Positions 1-6,873 of a stretch of DNA of 10,618 bases are shown in pieces. Within the stretch, counting starts at the first letter, position 1. Each line of letters opens with the position of its first letter. Below the pieces are notes generated by a model. That model saw only the letters and a list, made by a program, of their open reading frames with translations. It searched no databases and had not been told where the DNA came from. The stretch spans positions 1 through 10,618 of the forward strand of contig CAJVYE010000016.1 in assembly GCA_913009285.1 (NCBI GenBank), in the 5' to 3' direction. Source of the stretch: an uncultured Nitrospirota bacterium (GTDB taxonomy: Bacteria > Nitrospinota > Nitrospinia > SZUA-224). Both the position numbers and the translations under genes were made by a program.

Positions 1-520
1 ATTTTTCAACGGGGATGGATTCGCCGGTCAGAGCTGCCTCTTCAATCTTCAACTGCGCTGTTTGAGTAAGCCTTATATCAGCCGGTACTATCCTGCCAGC
101 TTCAAGCATGACAAGGTCTCCCGGCACCAGTTCGGAAGCAGGGATGGTTATTACCTGATTGTCCCTTAAAGCCAGAGCAGTAGGAGCAGCCATTTCTTTT
201 AGGGCCATCATGGCTTTTTCCGCCCTGTATTCCTGCACAAAACCGATAATTGCATTCAGGATAACAATAATTATAATTGCAACAGTATCAACCATTTCCC
301 CGATAATACCTGATACTACCGCGGCAGCTATCAGCACCATGATCATGAAATCCTTGAACTGGTCAAGAAACATCATAAAAGGTGTTTTCTTCTTAATCTC
401 TTTTAATTCATTAGGTCCGTACTCATGCAGTCTTTTAGCGACGTCTTCTGAAGGAAGCCCGTTTTCAGAAGATTTCAATAATTCAAATACTTCCTTAATA
501 TCTTTTTGGTGCCAGTTCAA
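1..520 (-). CDS. Cation-transporting P-type ATPase (Ca2+-type), N-terminal part, runs off the window
   Basis: This is the first 173 codons of an ion pump that would use ATP to move a cation, most likely Ca2+, across the inner membrane. The protein has the cation-ATPase N-terminal domain (about residues 1-70, with the [10 protein letters not shown] motif at 30-39). A first membrane hairpin follows (about 58-95), then the start of the actuator domain: QEYRAEKAM at 96-104, LVPGDLV at 131-137, GRIVPADIR at 142-150 and the TGES dephosphorylation loop at 165-168. The phosphorylated DKTGT motif and the catalytic half lie beyond base 1. Start choice: a TAG stop is in frame four codons before the TTG at 520, and AGAGGG sits 5 bases upstream, so TTG is the only sensible start. 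The pattern resembles SERCA/PMR1-like bacterial P2A pumps. Ion specificity cannot be judged without the later membrane segments. A broken paralogue lies directly upstream. Confidence 0.88.
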   Translation of the reverse strand, partial: MNWHQKDIKEVFELLKSSENGLPSEDVAKRLHEYGPNELKEIKKKTPFMMFLDQFKDFMIMVLIAAAVVSGIIGEMVDTVAIIIIVILNAIIGFVQEYRAEKAMMALKEMAAPTALALRDNQVITIPASELVPGDLVMLEAGRIVPADIRLTQTAQLKIEEAALTGESIPVEK

Positions 521-525
521 GGTGT

Positions 526-531
526 CCCTCT
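526..531 (-). promoter_or_regulatory. Ribosome binding site fixing a TTG start
   Basis: AGAGGG on the minus strand lies 5 bases before the TTG at 520. Because an in-frame TAG overlaps this site and the next in-frame ATG would remove the conserved N-terminal domain, this site supports translation from TTG. Confidence 0.6.
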
Positions 532-602
532 AATTACAGTAGTTGTTCAATTTTGAATTAAATAACTATAAATTGAAAAATATCTGCACAACATTTCAAC
601 TT

Positions 603-940
603 TTATACGAAAGAACCAAAGATTTTCAGATTTGTCGTTACTATTGTTGTTTCTACTTCACAGAAAATAACTATTACACCAATGATAGCAGCATCTACAA
701 CTTCTCCAATAAGGGCTGAAAGAGCTATAGCGATTAGTAGGATGATGATGAGGATGTTTTTGAACTGATTAATGAATATAGTAAAAGGTGAAATTCTCTC
801 TTCTTTTTTGAGCTCATTTAATAGCCATATATTTCAAGTCGCTTTTGGGCTTCATCCTCTATTAAACCACGATGAAGATCAGTATCTATCTCCTTTAAGA
901 CCTGCACTGCCTCCATCGAATGCCAGACAGCCTTTGCCAT
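603..940 (-). pseudogene. Frameshifted, truncated P-type cation ATPase N-terminus
   Basis: This is a decayed second copy of a cation ATPase N-terminus. It keeps a good start: ATG at 940 with GGAGG 7 bases upstream. The first 40 codons (MAKAVWHSM through RLEIYGY) match the cation-ATPase N-terminal domain, then hit TAA at 818-820. In another frame, from 818 down, the homology resumes at the expected point (NELKKEERISPF, then INQFKNILIIILLIAIALSALIGEVVDAA). Five bases lie where one Pro codon belongs, so this is a net +2 or -1 frameshift. Similarity stops near position 660. The rest (to TAA at 603-605) is unrelated sequence, so the actuator, phosphorylation and transport regions are gone. It is clearly related to, but diverged from, the intact ATPase just downstream, which fits an old tandem pair rather than a recent duplication. 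A 40-residue peptide could still be made. Confidence 0.8.
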
Positions 941-1253
941 AATAATGCCTCCAAATTAAACCCAAGAAATACAATTGAAATAGACGACACGACAATCATA
1001 CACGATCAGGTACCGCATAGCAACGATCTTCGCTATCAACTGGTGGGTATTTGTGAAGCAATATAAGAAGTATACTCTGGACAGCCATAAATTTGGTTTT
1101 CTCGCATCTCATCTTCAGGCCATCTTTGACCGATCCTCAATCGCAAAATCCTCGAATTAACGCTGTTAGTCCTGCGGTTTTGTTCATTCGGATCGATCAA
1201 ATCTGACAAAAAATCTGAGCGCGAAGAATGTGAAGTTATCTTTGAGCGAGTCC
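941..1253. other. Intergenic region without a recognised gene
   Basis: About 310 bases between the oxidoreductase beta-subunit stop and the ATPase remnant. On the minus strand one frame stays open from just past the beta-subunit stop to a TGA at 1036-1038. It reads through RWPEDEMRENQIYGCPEYTSY, but its only ATG gives just 22 codons and has no clear ribosome binding site. A second short frame on the same strand (MAVQSILLILLHKYPPV) overlaps it. I recognise neither as a protein. The segment is less AT-rich than its flanks and could be a dispersed intergenic repeat or a gene remnant. No terminator with a T-run is visible after the beta-subunit gene. Confidence 0.4.
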
Positions 1254-2105
1254 TTAATAAAACTCTTTTAAGGTAGCTTCTATTATTGATAGATCAAAGG
1301 ATTGTCCCACGAGTGGTTTATCCTTGATTATAGGTATCCTCTCCTCAAAAGTCGGACGATGGTTTCTATAAATTATCCCGATAGGAATACGCTCTCCCCA
1401 TTCAAGTGCCCTTTTGAATGCCTCTACCCTGTCTTCAGGATTATACTCAGGCTCTATATGATAGACCCTCTCTTTGTACCATTTATAGGTATTGATTTTA
1501 TTTAACGTTACACATGGCTGTAAGACATCAACCAGGGCAAAGCCTCTGTGGTTTATCGCCTCTTTTATTAATCCCTTCAGGTGTTCGGTATCACCAGCAA
1601 ATCCCCTTGCCACAAAGGTGCAGTCAAGAGCTACTGCCAATGCCATTGGATTCAACTGCCCGGAAAGTACCCCAAAGGGCTGATTTTTTGTCTTCATCCC
1701 CTCCATGCTTGTTGGAGAGGCCTGGCCCTTTGTGAGGGCATATATCTGGTTGTCATGCACAAAGAGTTTCACATTGATATTTCTTCTGATTGCATGCATT
1801 AGGTGGTTTCCGCCCTCACCGTAGCAGTCTCCATCTCCAGCAACAGCAATAACTAACATCTCATGATTAGCAAGTATTATTCCTGTTGCAACAGGAAGGG
1901 TTCTTCCGTGAAGACCATTGAAGGTGTTGCATTTCAGATAATGGGGAAATTTGCTCGCCTGACCTATTCCAGAGACAATAGTAAACTGATGAGGTTTAAT
2001 GTTTAGATCCACCATGGCCTCTTTAAATGTCTTTAAGATACCAAAGTTGCCACATCCTGGACACCATGACGGGATCTCTCCTTTATAATCTTCTAATGTG
2101 GGCAT
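1254..2105 (-). CDS. korB: 2-oxoacid:ferredoxin oxidoreductase, beta subunit (KorB-like)
   Basis: This is the catalytic subunit that binds thiamine diphosphate and one 4Fe-4S cluster. With the gamma-alpha subunit it would interconvert a 2-oxoacid plus CoA with acyl-CoA, CO2 and reduced ferredoxin in the cytoplasm. In the 283 residues I see WCPGCG at 14-19, C59 and C198, the four cysteines expected for the cluster. GDGDCYGEGGNH at 90-101 is the Mg-TPP signature, and DNQIYALTKGQASPTS at 118-133 is characteristic of KorB-type proteins. Length is normal for the family. The ATG at 2105 has AGGAG 6 bases upstream and lies inside the 3' end of the alpha gene (23-bp overlap), so the two are co-translated. 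No separate ferredoxin-like delta subunit is encoded, as is usual for the two-subunit form. The substrate (2-oxoglutarate, pyruvate or a branched 2-oxoacid) is inferred only from family resemblance. Confidence 0.88.
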   Translation of the reverse strand: MPTLEDYKGEIPSWCPGCGNFGILKTFKEAMVDLNIKPHQFTIVSGIGQASKFPHYLKCNTFNGLHGRTLPVATGIILANHEMLVIAVAGDGDCYGEGGNHLMHAIRRNINVKLFVHDNQIYALTKGQASPTSMEGMKTKNQPFGVLSGQLNPMALAVALDCTFVARGFAGDTEHLKGLIKEAINHRGFALVDVLQPCVTLNKINTYKWYKERVYHIEPEYNPEDRVEAFKRALEWGERIPIGIIYRNHRPTFEERIPIIKDKPLVGQSFDLSIIEATLKEFY

Positions 2106-3807
2106 CTAATTCTCCTGAAAGATATTCTAATGTAAAGGGCCTTCCATCATATTTATTAATTGTCGCATTAAATTCATACCCTGTCTCTCCCTTCATGAGG
2201 TATGCAAACTGTCCTGTGGCATTATTTTCTATGCATATGGTGAGTTTTGCATTGTTTAATAGATTTAGATAATCGAATCTTTCTGTTGAAGGAAATGGAT
2301 AGATCTCGCTGAAATGCAGCATGGCAATATCTTTGTTCTTTGATATGTCATCTACTGCTTCTTTCATCACCCCATATGTAGAACCCCATCCAGTAATCAC
2401 TATCTCTGGATGGCTGTTACCATACAATATAGGTGGTTCTATCTCTTGCCTGATAAGGGGTAATTTCTTAAACAGCCTTTTGTCCACCATTTTTTTTCTC
2501 GTTTCTACGTCTTCTATGATATGTCCTTCTTCATTGTGTTCGTCACTGTCTGTCACAATTAAGTGTTTTGAATCTCCAGGAATCCCTAAAGGCGATACAC
2601 CGTTATCTGTACAGTGATGTCGTTTATATCCTGAAATATCTTTAAATGCATCTCCTCTGATCCTGTAGTCAGTATATCTGATTCCCTTTAAATCAAATCC
2701 ATCAAATGTCCATTGAGAATCAGCAAGGTATTGGTCTGTGAGAATTAAAACAGGTATCTGATATTTCTCTGCAATATCAAATGCCTTGTTTGTAAGATAA
2801 AATGCCTTCTCCGGTGTGCCTGGAGCAAAGATAACCCTTGGAAATTCTCCGTGGGCAGTGTATATGGCAAAGAGGAGATCCCCCTGCTCTGTCCTTGTTG
2901 GCAGTCCTGTTGCAGGTCCCGGTCTCTGGGCAAGGGCAATAACTATGGGTGTCTCTGTCATTGCAGCAAGGGAAAGTCCCTCAACCATTAATGCAAAACC
3001 GCCCCCTGAGCTTCCTGTCATAGACCTGACACCGGCAAAGGATGCGCCGATCGCCATGTTAATTGCTGCTATCTCATCCTCAGCCTGTTCAACTATGATT
3101 CCATAATCCTTTGCCTTACCTGCAGCATAAAGCATAATCCCTGTTGAAGGCGTCATTGGATAGGCAGAATAAAATTTGCATCCAGATGCAACAGCACCAA
3201 GTCCTATGGCATCATTGCCTGCTATCAGCATCTTTGGTTTAGATTGGGGTGCTGTAGAGAAGGAACATCTCTGGCACTGCCTTGTAGTAAAATCGTGGCC
3301 TGCCATTGCAGCATTTATATTACCCTTTATAATCTCCTCTCCCTTTTTCTTGAGCGTATCCTTTATGGTTTCAACCAGAATATCTATCTCTATCTTGAGC
3401 ATGCCCAACACTGCTCCAGTTGCAACAGTATTGACCATTATCTTATTTCCCCCATGTTCCATAGCGAGGTCTCTAAATGGGACATCAAGAAAATAGGGTT
3501 TTTCATATCTCTGTTTTAATGCGGATGAATCGTAGATCACTATTCCATGCTCTGAAAGCTCTTTTTCGTGAAGCAATATGCTCTCTTTGTCGAGGGCAAC
3601 CAGGATATCAATCCTGTCTCTGGATGCCATCACAGGACTATCTGAGAATCTCAACTGAAAGAGATTATGGCCACCCCTTATACGTGACTCATAATCCTGA
3701 TGGGTAAATAGATGATAACCTCTCCTTGAAAAGACCCTTCCAAGGGTATTGCCTATTGTTTGAATACCCTGTCCAGCTTCACCACCTATCTTTATTGAAT
3801 AATCCAT
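2083..3807 (-). CDS. korA: 2-oxoacid:ferredoxin oxidoreductase, fused gamma-alpha subunit (KorA-like)
   Basis: This 574-residue protein fuses the gamma domain (about 1-180) to the alpha domain (about 190-574), the usual layout of two-subunit 2-oxoacid:ferredoxin oxidoreductases. The gamma domain begins with GGEAGQGI at 8-15 and carries SRIRGGHN at 41-48. The alpha domain carries YPMTPST at 216-222, the conserved loop of the pyrimidine-binding domain that contacts the 2-oxoacid/TPP, then VEQAEDEIAA, and GSSGGGFALMVEGL in the core. The C-terminal third is the transketolase-C-like domain (VITGWGSTYGVMKEAV). A linker with CQRC at 178-181 sits between the two halves. The ATG at 3807 overlaps the end of the ferritin-like gene by 16 bp and has no obvious Shine-Dalgarno, suggesting translational coupling. 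The protein partners the beta subunit that overlaps its 3' end. Role in oxidative or reductive carbon flow is not decided by sequence. Confidence 0.88.
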   Translation of the reverse strand: MDYSIKIGGEAGQGIQTIGNTLGRVFSRRGYHLFTHQDYESRIRGGHNLFQLRFSDSPVMASRDRIDILVALDKESILLHEKELSEHGIVIYDSSALKQRYEKPYFLDVPFRDLAMEHGGNKIMVNTVATGAVLGMLKIEIDILVETIKDTLKKKGEEIIKGNINAAMAGHDFTTRQCQRCSFSTAPQSKPKMLIAGNDAIGLGAVASGCKFYSAYPMTPSTGIMLYAAGKAKDYGIIVEQAEDEIAAINMAIGASFAGVRSMTGSSGGGFALMVEGLSLAAMTETPIVIALAQRPGPATGLPTRTEQGDLLFAIYTAHGEFPRVIFAPGTPEKAFYLTNKAFDIAEKYQIPVLILTDQYLADSQWTFDGFDLKGIRYTDYRIRGDAFKDISGYKRHHCTDNGVSPLGIPGDSKHLIVTDSDEHNEEGHIIEDVETRKKMVDKRLFKKLPLIRQEIEPPILYGNSHPEIVITGWGSTYGVMKEAVDDISKNKDIAMLHFSEIYPFPSTERFDYLNLLNNAKLTICIENNATGQFAYLMKGETGYEFNATINKYDGRPFTLEYLSGELDAHIRRL

Positions 3808-4259
3808 AGCGATTTATTAAGCCATATAATATGACTTTTTTCCTCATTTATAATCTTATCTATAATTTTTTTTTCCTTTACTACGTCTTTCATACCATAA
3901 AAATAAAGTAATGTTTCTTTCTCAAAACCGATAGCAAAATTAATAGCCTCTTCTGCTGTCTTTGCATCATTAAATGATGAGAGGGATTTGTCCTGGCCAA
4001 GAAAGAAATTTGATTCAACGATTGCCCTTAAATATTGCGAGACAACCTCCCATTCCTCTGGGGCTTCATCCCCTGTTATCTCCTTTAGTTCAGAAAAGGT
4101 CTTTTCATGCTGTAATTCTTTTTTTGCAAGGATTTCAAAAAGTCTTTTCAGTTCATCATTCTCTTTAAATCTCTTTGTCATGCTATTATAAAATTCATAG
4201 CCAAGTTTTTCTGTCTGAACAGCCTGTTCAATAACCTCTTTTATAGAAAATTTTTTCAT
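3792..4259 (-). CDS. Ferritin-like/rubrerythrin-type diiron four-helix protein, no rubredoxin domain
   Basis: This 155-residue, mainly helical protein has the spacing of ferritin-like diiron ligands. E17 lies in helix 1, E48 with H51 (KELQHEK) in helix 2, E113 or E115 (GFEKETLLYF) in helix 3, and E140 with H143 (NEEKSHI) in helix 4. This EXXH pair, twice, is typical of the rubrerythrin diiron core. There is no C-terminal CXXC rubredoxin domain, so it is a short rubrerythrin-like form that would need an external electron donor. Known relatives reduce peroxide or handle iron. Here it is the first gene of an operon and overlaps an oxygen-sensitive, Fe-S-containing oxidoreductase, so protection of that enzyme is a reasonable inference. 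The start at 4259 has only a weak ribosome binding site. A promoter and a hairpin leader lie upstream. Confidence 0.78.
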   Translation of the reverse strand: MKKFSIKEVIEQAVQTEKLGYEFYNSMTKRFKENDELKRLFEILAKKELQHEKTFSELKEITGDEAPEEWEVVSQYLRAIVESNFFLGQDKSLSSFNDAKTAEEAINFAIGFEKETLLYFYGMKDVVKEKKIIDKIINEEKSHIIWLNKSLWIIQ

Positions 4260-4283
4260 TTTTACTTGAATATAGTCCGTTAA

Positions 4284-4323
4284 ACAAAGAGCACAAAGAA
4301 GACAATTCTCTTTGTGTCTTTGT
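4284..4323. repeat. Imperfect hairpin of CACAAAGA / TCTTTGTG type in the leader of the ferritin-oxidoreductase operon
   Basis: Arms at 4284-4299 and 4309-4323 pair over 15 base pairs with one bulged G (4291) and a 9-base loop. Each arm is itself a near-tandem repeat of ACAAAGA. Similar CTTTGTG-CTTTGTGG palindromes recur in intergenic DNA of many bacteria, as I recall, so this is probably a dispersed repeat. It lies about 25 bases from the start codon inside the predicted 5' leader and could affect expression. It has no T-tract on the minus strand and is not a classical terminator. Confidence 0.6.
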
Positions 4324-4384
4324 GGTGTTTCAAAGTCATACAGTCAATTTCATTAGGATAAAAGTTCTATTTTTTGTAATTCAA

Positions 4385-4413
4385 ATTTAAACATAATGAA
4401 AAAGAGGTGTCAA
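4385..4413 (-). promoter_or_regulatory. Sigma-70-like promoter for the ferritin-korAB operon
   Basis: On the minus strand a perfect TTGACA (4408-4413) is followed after 17 bases by TTAAAT (4385-4390, four of six matches to TATAAT). Transcription would start near 4378, giving a leader of about 120 bases that contains the hairpin at 4284-4323. The placement, between the stop of the upstream NHL gene and the next start codon, is sensible. Confidence 0.5.
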
Positions 4414-4432
4414 GAAAAAAATATGACATATA

Positions 4433-5410
4433 TTACTTGCTGATCTTTACTTTTAGGACCTGTATTCTATTATTTAAGGTGTCGGCAATGTAGATTGTGT
4501 CTTTACTATCTATGTATATGTCACCGGGATAGAGAAACCACCCTTTCCCGGTTCCCTGTCCGCCAAACTCCCCTATGAATTCACCCTTTTCACTGAATAT
4601 AAGCACTAAGTGCCTATTTCTGTCGAGTCCATATATATTGTAGTGAGAGTCTATTGCCACACCAACGAGTTGACTGAATTCTCCTTTACCGCCGCCGGGT
4701 TTTCCTATATTTCTAATAAATTGTCCATTATTATTGAATAGGTTTATCCTTCCAGCGTAAAAATCGGCAACAGCGATCCTCTTCCCATCAAAGGAGACCG
4801 CAATATCAACAGGTTTAATAGACTTCCCTTTCTCTTTACCATAACCACCAGCGTAATGCATTATTTCGCCATCAGGATTTGTTACAAAATAGAAACCTGT
4901 TGCACGATCTAGTATATAGAGATTATCATTACGATCTATAGAAAAACGGGATGGGGTTATCCCGTTTCCAGTATGATAGTCCCCTGGTAAAGAGAGTTTT
5001 TCAAGACCCCTTATATTCATATTACCTTTATAGCTCCCCCATGGGTTAAATATCTGGATCGATGGAGGGTCCGTCTTGATTATATAGATCAACCCCTTGG
5101 AATTTACCACACTCTCTCCTGCTGAGGTTTTATTAGTTATCTTGATATCTGATAGTAATATCCCTTCATTACTGAAAACATATATATATCCTTTTTGTCT
5201 TACATAGACATCGTTGTTGGAATTATTTAAGACAAACAATCTAGTTGGCCGATACAGATGTCTGTTATCTTCGCCTGTTATATCAAGTATATGTATAGCT
5301 TTTATCCTTTGTCCTTCTGCATGTGAAAAACTGTTGTTGGTAATGACTAAGGCTATTATTGAGAGATAAAGGAAGATACAAGGTATTTTCGATTTTCGAT
5401 TACTTTTCAT
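4433..5410 (-). CDS. Exported NHL-repeat beta-propeller protein
   Basis: This is a 325-residue protein with a signal peptide: basic start, hydrophobic stretch at about 11-24, and likely cleavage after SFSHA (residue 31). The mature part is made of NHL-type blades. Clear ones read SRFSIDRNDNLYILDRAT, PVDIAVSFDGKRIAVADFYAGRINLF, VGVAIDSHYNIYGLDRNRHLVLIF and PGDIYIDSKDTIYIADTLNNRIQVL. The regular spacing suggests a single propeller of about six blades acting outside the inner membrane. There are no heme-binding or catalytic motifs, so a binding or scaffold role is likely. The gene starts inside the stop of the multiheme cytochrome gene (ATGA overlap), so the two are translationally coupled and probably work together. 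NHL genes next to multiheme cytochromes are known in Geobacter, for example beside omcS. The exact function is unknown. Confidence 0.82.
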   Translation of the reverse strand: MKSNRKSKIPCIFLYLSIIALVITNNSFSHAEGQRIKAIHILDITGEDNRHLYRPTRLFVLNNSNNDVYVRQKGYIYVFSNEGILLSDIKITNKTSAGESVVNSKGLIYIIKTDPPSIQIFNPWGSYKGNMNIRGLEKLSLPGDYHTGNGITPSRFSIDRNDNLYILDRATGFYFVTNPDGEIMHYAGGYGKEKGKSIKPVDIAVSFDGKRIAVADFYAGRINLFNNNGQFIRNIGKPGGGKGEFSQLVGVAIDSHYNIYGLDRNRHLVLIFSEKGEFIGEFGGQGTGKGWFLYPGDIYIDSKDTIYIADTLNNRIQVLKVKISK

Positions 5411-6441
5411 TTATTATGACAGATCTGGCATCCATCAACCTTGCTATTTGCATAGTCCCATCGAAGGGCGTTTTTATACGGGCCGCCATGGGCATAGTGG
5501 CAGGTAAGACATACAATCTTATCATCTTCAATATTGCCCGTGTAATTATATCCTGAATTATTGTTTGGATCTGCCGGCTTTACTTTTGGCTGTTTTGTGA
5601 TTAGGTCCACTTCATTTGTACCCATTTTATCCCATTGAGGGTCAAGATAGTCTATAAGTTTAACATCTGTTGGATGCCGCAGCCAACCATCTTCGCTATA
5701 ATTTGGTGTGGATTCATCGGAATGAAAATCTGTATGACAGGCTGAACACCACTTACTCACCCCTGATATGTATGTCGAGAAACGGTATCTGTCTTCTCCC
5801 CCGATAACCACATTATTGTAATCAAGGGCCCCATCATAAGCTGTCTTAAGGTCATTCTTTAAAGGATCCTTCCTTAGATTACAGAAAGAATTGGGATTGG
5901 GATCACCTGAGATATTAAGATCATCCTCTTTTGCGCCATGCGGATCGTGACACTGCAGGCATCCAACCCCGCTACCTCCTCCTGAATAACCTGGCGGTAT
6001 CTCATTTCCCATATCAAGATTATGTGCATATCCTGTAGCAGTTTCTGTCTCATCGATATCAGGGAAATATCCTCCAGGCCCAACTTCATCAGGCGGAACA
6101 GATTTTACAACAGGTATATATATATCTTCTCCCTCTTTATTATGACAGGGAAGGCAAACTGATCCCTGAGGGGTCCCCAATTCATATGCCCTCTTATAAT
6201 CCATAGACTGGTCCGCATCATGGCATTGAAGACAGAAATCAGAACCTACGCCACCCTTTAGCAATTTAGGGTTTGGAGAGTCGTCTCCCCACACATTTCC
6301 GGAGCCGCTTTCACTGTTGTGCATGGTATGGCATCCATGGCACCAAAGAGGGCCTGCACCCTTATGGATTGCCCATGATACAGTGGGGATTGTACTTATC
6401 AAAAAGGCTATAGCTACTATAAGGAATGTTCCTTTTTTCAT
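5407..6441 (-). CDS. Exported seven-heme c-type cytochrome, OmcS/OmcE-like
   Basis: This is a 344-residue electron-transfer protein with a signal peptide, likely cleaved after VSWA (residue 24). It has seven CXXCH heme sites: C34-H38, C70-H74, C96-H100, C161-H165, C232-H236, C311-H315 and C338-H342. The mature N-terminus, IHKGAGPLWCHGCHTMHNS, closely parallels the start of Geobacter OmcS (FHSGG...GCHTMHNS), a cytochrome that polymerises into extracellular filaments. Eight histidines lie outside the CXXCH motifs (26, 35, 41, 140, 168, 240, 256, 318). Leaving out H35, which is inside the first motif, gives seven, enough for all seven hemes to be bis-His coordinated. C187 is a lone extra cysteine. 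The gene is followed by an overlapping NHL-protein gene and preceded by a promoter at 6487-6515. The ribosome binding site is weak. Filament formation is inference; a periplasmic or outer-surface monomer remains possible. Confidence 0.88.
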   Translation of the reverse strand: MKKGTFLIVAIAFLISTIPTVSWAIHKGAGPLWCHGCHTMHNSESGSGNVWGDDSPNPKLLKGGVGSDFCLQCHDADQSMDYKRAYELGTPQGSVCLPCHNKEGEDIYIPVVKSVPPDEVGPGGYFPDIDETETATGYAHNLDMGNEIPPGYSGGGSGVGCLQCHDPHGAKEDDLNISGDPNPNSFCNLRKDPLKNDLKTAYDGALDYNNVVIGGEDRYRFSTYISGVSKWCSACHTDFHSDESTPNYSEDGWLRHPTDVKLIDYLDPQWDKMGTNEVDLITKQPKVKPADPNNNSGYNYTGNIEDDKIVCLTCHYAHGGPYKNALRWDYANSKVDGCQICHNK

Positions 6442-6486
6442 TAGACAAACAAAATCAATTCAAAGGAAATAGTTAAATGTGTGCAC

Positions 6487-6515
6487 ATACTATCAAAAAC
6501 TTAATTTGAAAGCAA
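6487..6515 (-). promoter_or_regulatory. Sigma-70-like promoter for the cytochrome-NHL operon
   Basis: The minus strand shows TTGCTT (6510-6515), 17 bases, then TAGTAT (6487-6492), giving a start near 6480 and a leader of about 40 bases before the cytochrome ATG. It lies just outside the foldback element, 12 bases from its left end, so the cytochrome operon need not depend on transcription through that element. Confidence 0.45.
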
Positions 6516-6527
6516 TTTAAAAAAAAT

Positions 6528-6627
6528 GGTAAGCGTTCACAGAACACTGAAATTTGAAATTGGAAATTAGGTAATAGTTCAGCCACCTTTTCAAAATTGT
6601 AATAATTCGACCTGTACAACCAAAAAT
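6528..6627 (+). repeat. Left arm of the foldback element
   Basis: Inverted copy of 6874-6968. It is perfect over 6528-6598 and again over 6608-6627. The two blocks are separated by 9 bases here and 4 bases in the other arm. Confidence 0.85.
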
Positions 6628-6650
6628 TGTAACTATCCATAAAGATTGTT

Positions 6651-6848
6651 TTTATGTAACCCTTTCAGGGTATATTTAATTTTTTTTCTTTGCTCCCAGG
6701 GTGGCTTCCCAGGGTGATTACCTGGGCTAATATTATGTAACCCCGTTGGGGTAGATATATGCCCTGAAAGGGCTAAATATACTAGCCCAGGGTAATCACC
6801 CTGGGAAAAAGAATCAAAAATCGAATTACCCTGAAAGGGTTGCATAAA
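6651..6848. repeat. Nested palindromic core with CCCTGAAAGGG and CCCAGGGTGATTACC modules
   Basis: Positions 6651-6672 and 6827-6848 are inverted copies with one mismatch. Positions 6706-6729 and 6783-6807 are inverted copies with one extra base. Three small CCCT-(TTC or GAA)-AGGG hairpins occur near 6660-6671, 6761-6773 and 6828-6840, plus a CCCC-GTT-GGGG type hairpin at 6739-6752. The modules are separated by AT-rich linkers. Repeats of this style are scattered in intergenic DNA of several environmental bacterial lineages, as I recall. An open frame across them is a by-product of the repeats. Confidence 0.7.
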
Positions 6849-6873
6849 TAGCATGTGTCTGTATTCTAAGCTG

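Noticed and set aside
159..533. A 124-codon plus-strand open frame
   Set aside because: It is antisense to the P-type ATPase, whose motifs and start signals are clear on the minus strand.
2745..2939. A 64-codon minus-strand open frame inside the gamma-alpha subunit gene
   Set aside because: It is an alternative frame fully inside a conserved coding region, with no family resemblance.
3176..3496. A 106-codon plus-strand open frame, and other plus-strand frames over the korAB, mutase and thiolase genes
   Set aside because: All are antisense shadows of strongly conserved minus-strand genes and show no motif of their own.
4284..4323. An intrinsic terminator after the NHL gene
   Set aside because: The hairpin lies downstream of the predicted promoter of the next operon, is interrupted by a bulge, and has no T-run following it on the transcribed strand.
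5874..6089. A 71-codon minus-strand open frame inside the cytochrome gene
   Set aside because: It is a shifted frame of the seven-heme cytochrome, whose heme motifs run through this region without interruption.
6651..6848. A possible CRISPR array, suggested by the repeated CCCTGAAAGGG units
   Set aside because: The units are short, unevenly spaced and inverted relative to one another, with no uniform repeat-spacer pattern and no cas genes.
6633..6854. A 73-codon minus-strand open frame (starts MLFMQPFQGN) inside the foldback element
   Set aside because: It lies wholly on the palindromic CCCTGAAAGGG modules, has no ribosome binding site and reads like translated repeat rather than protein.
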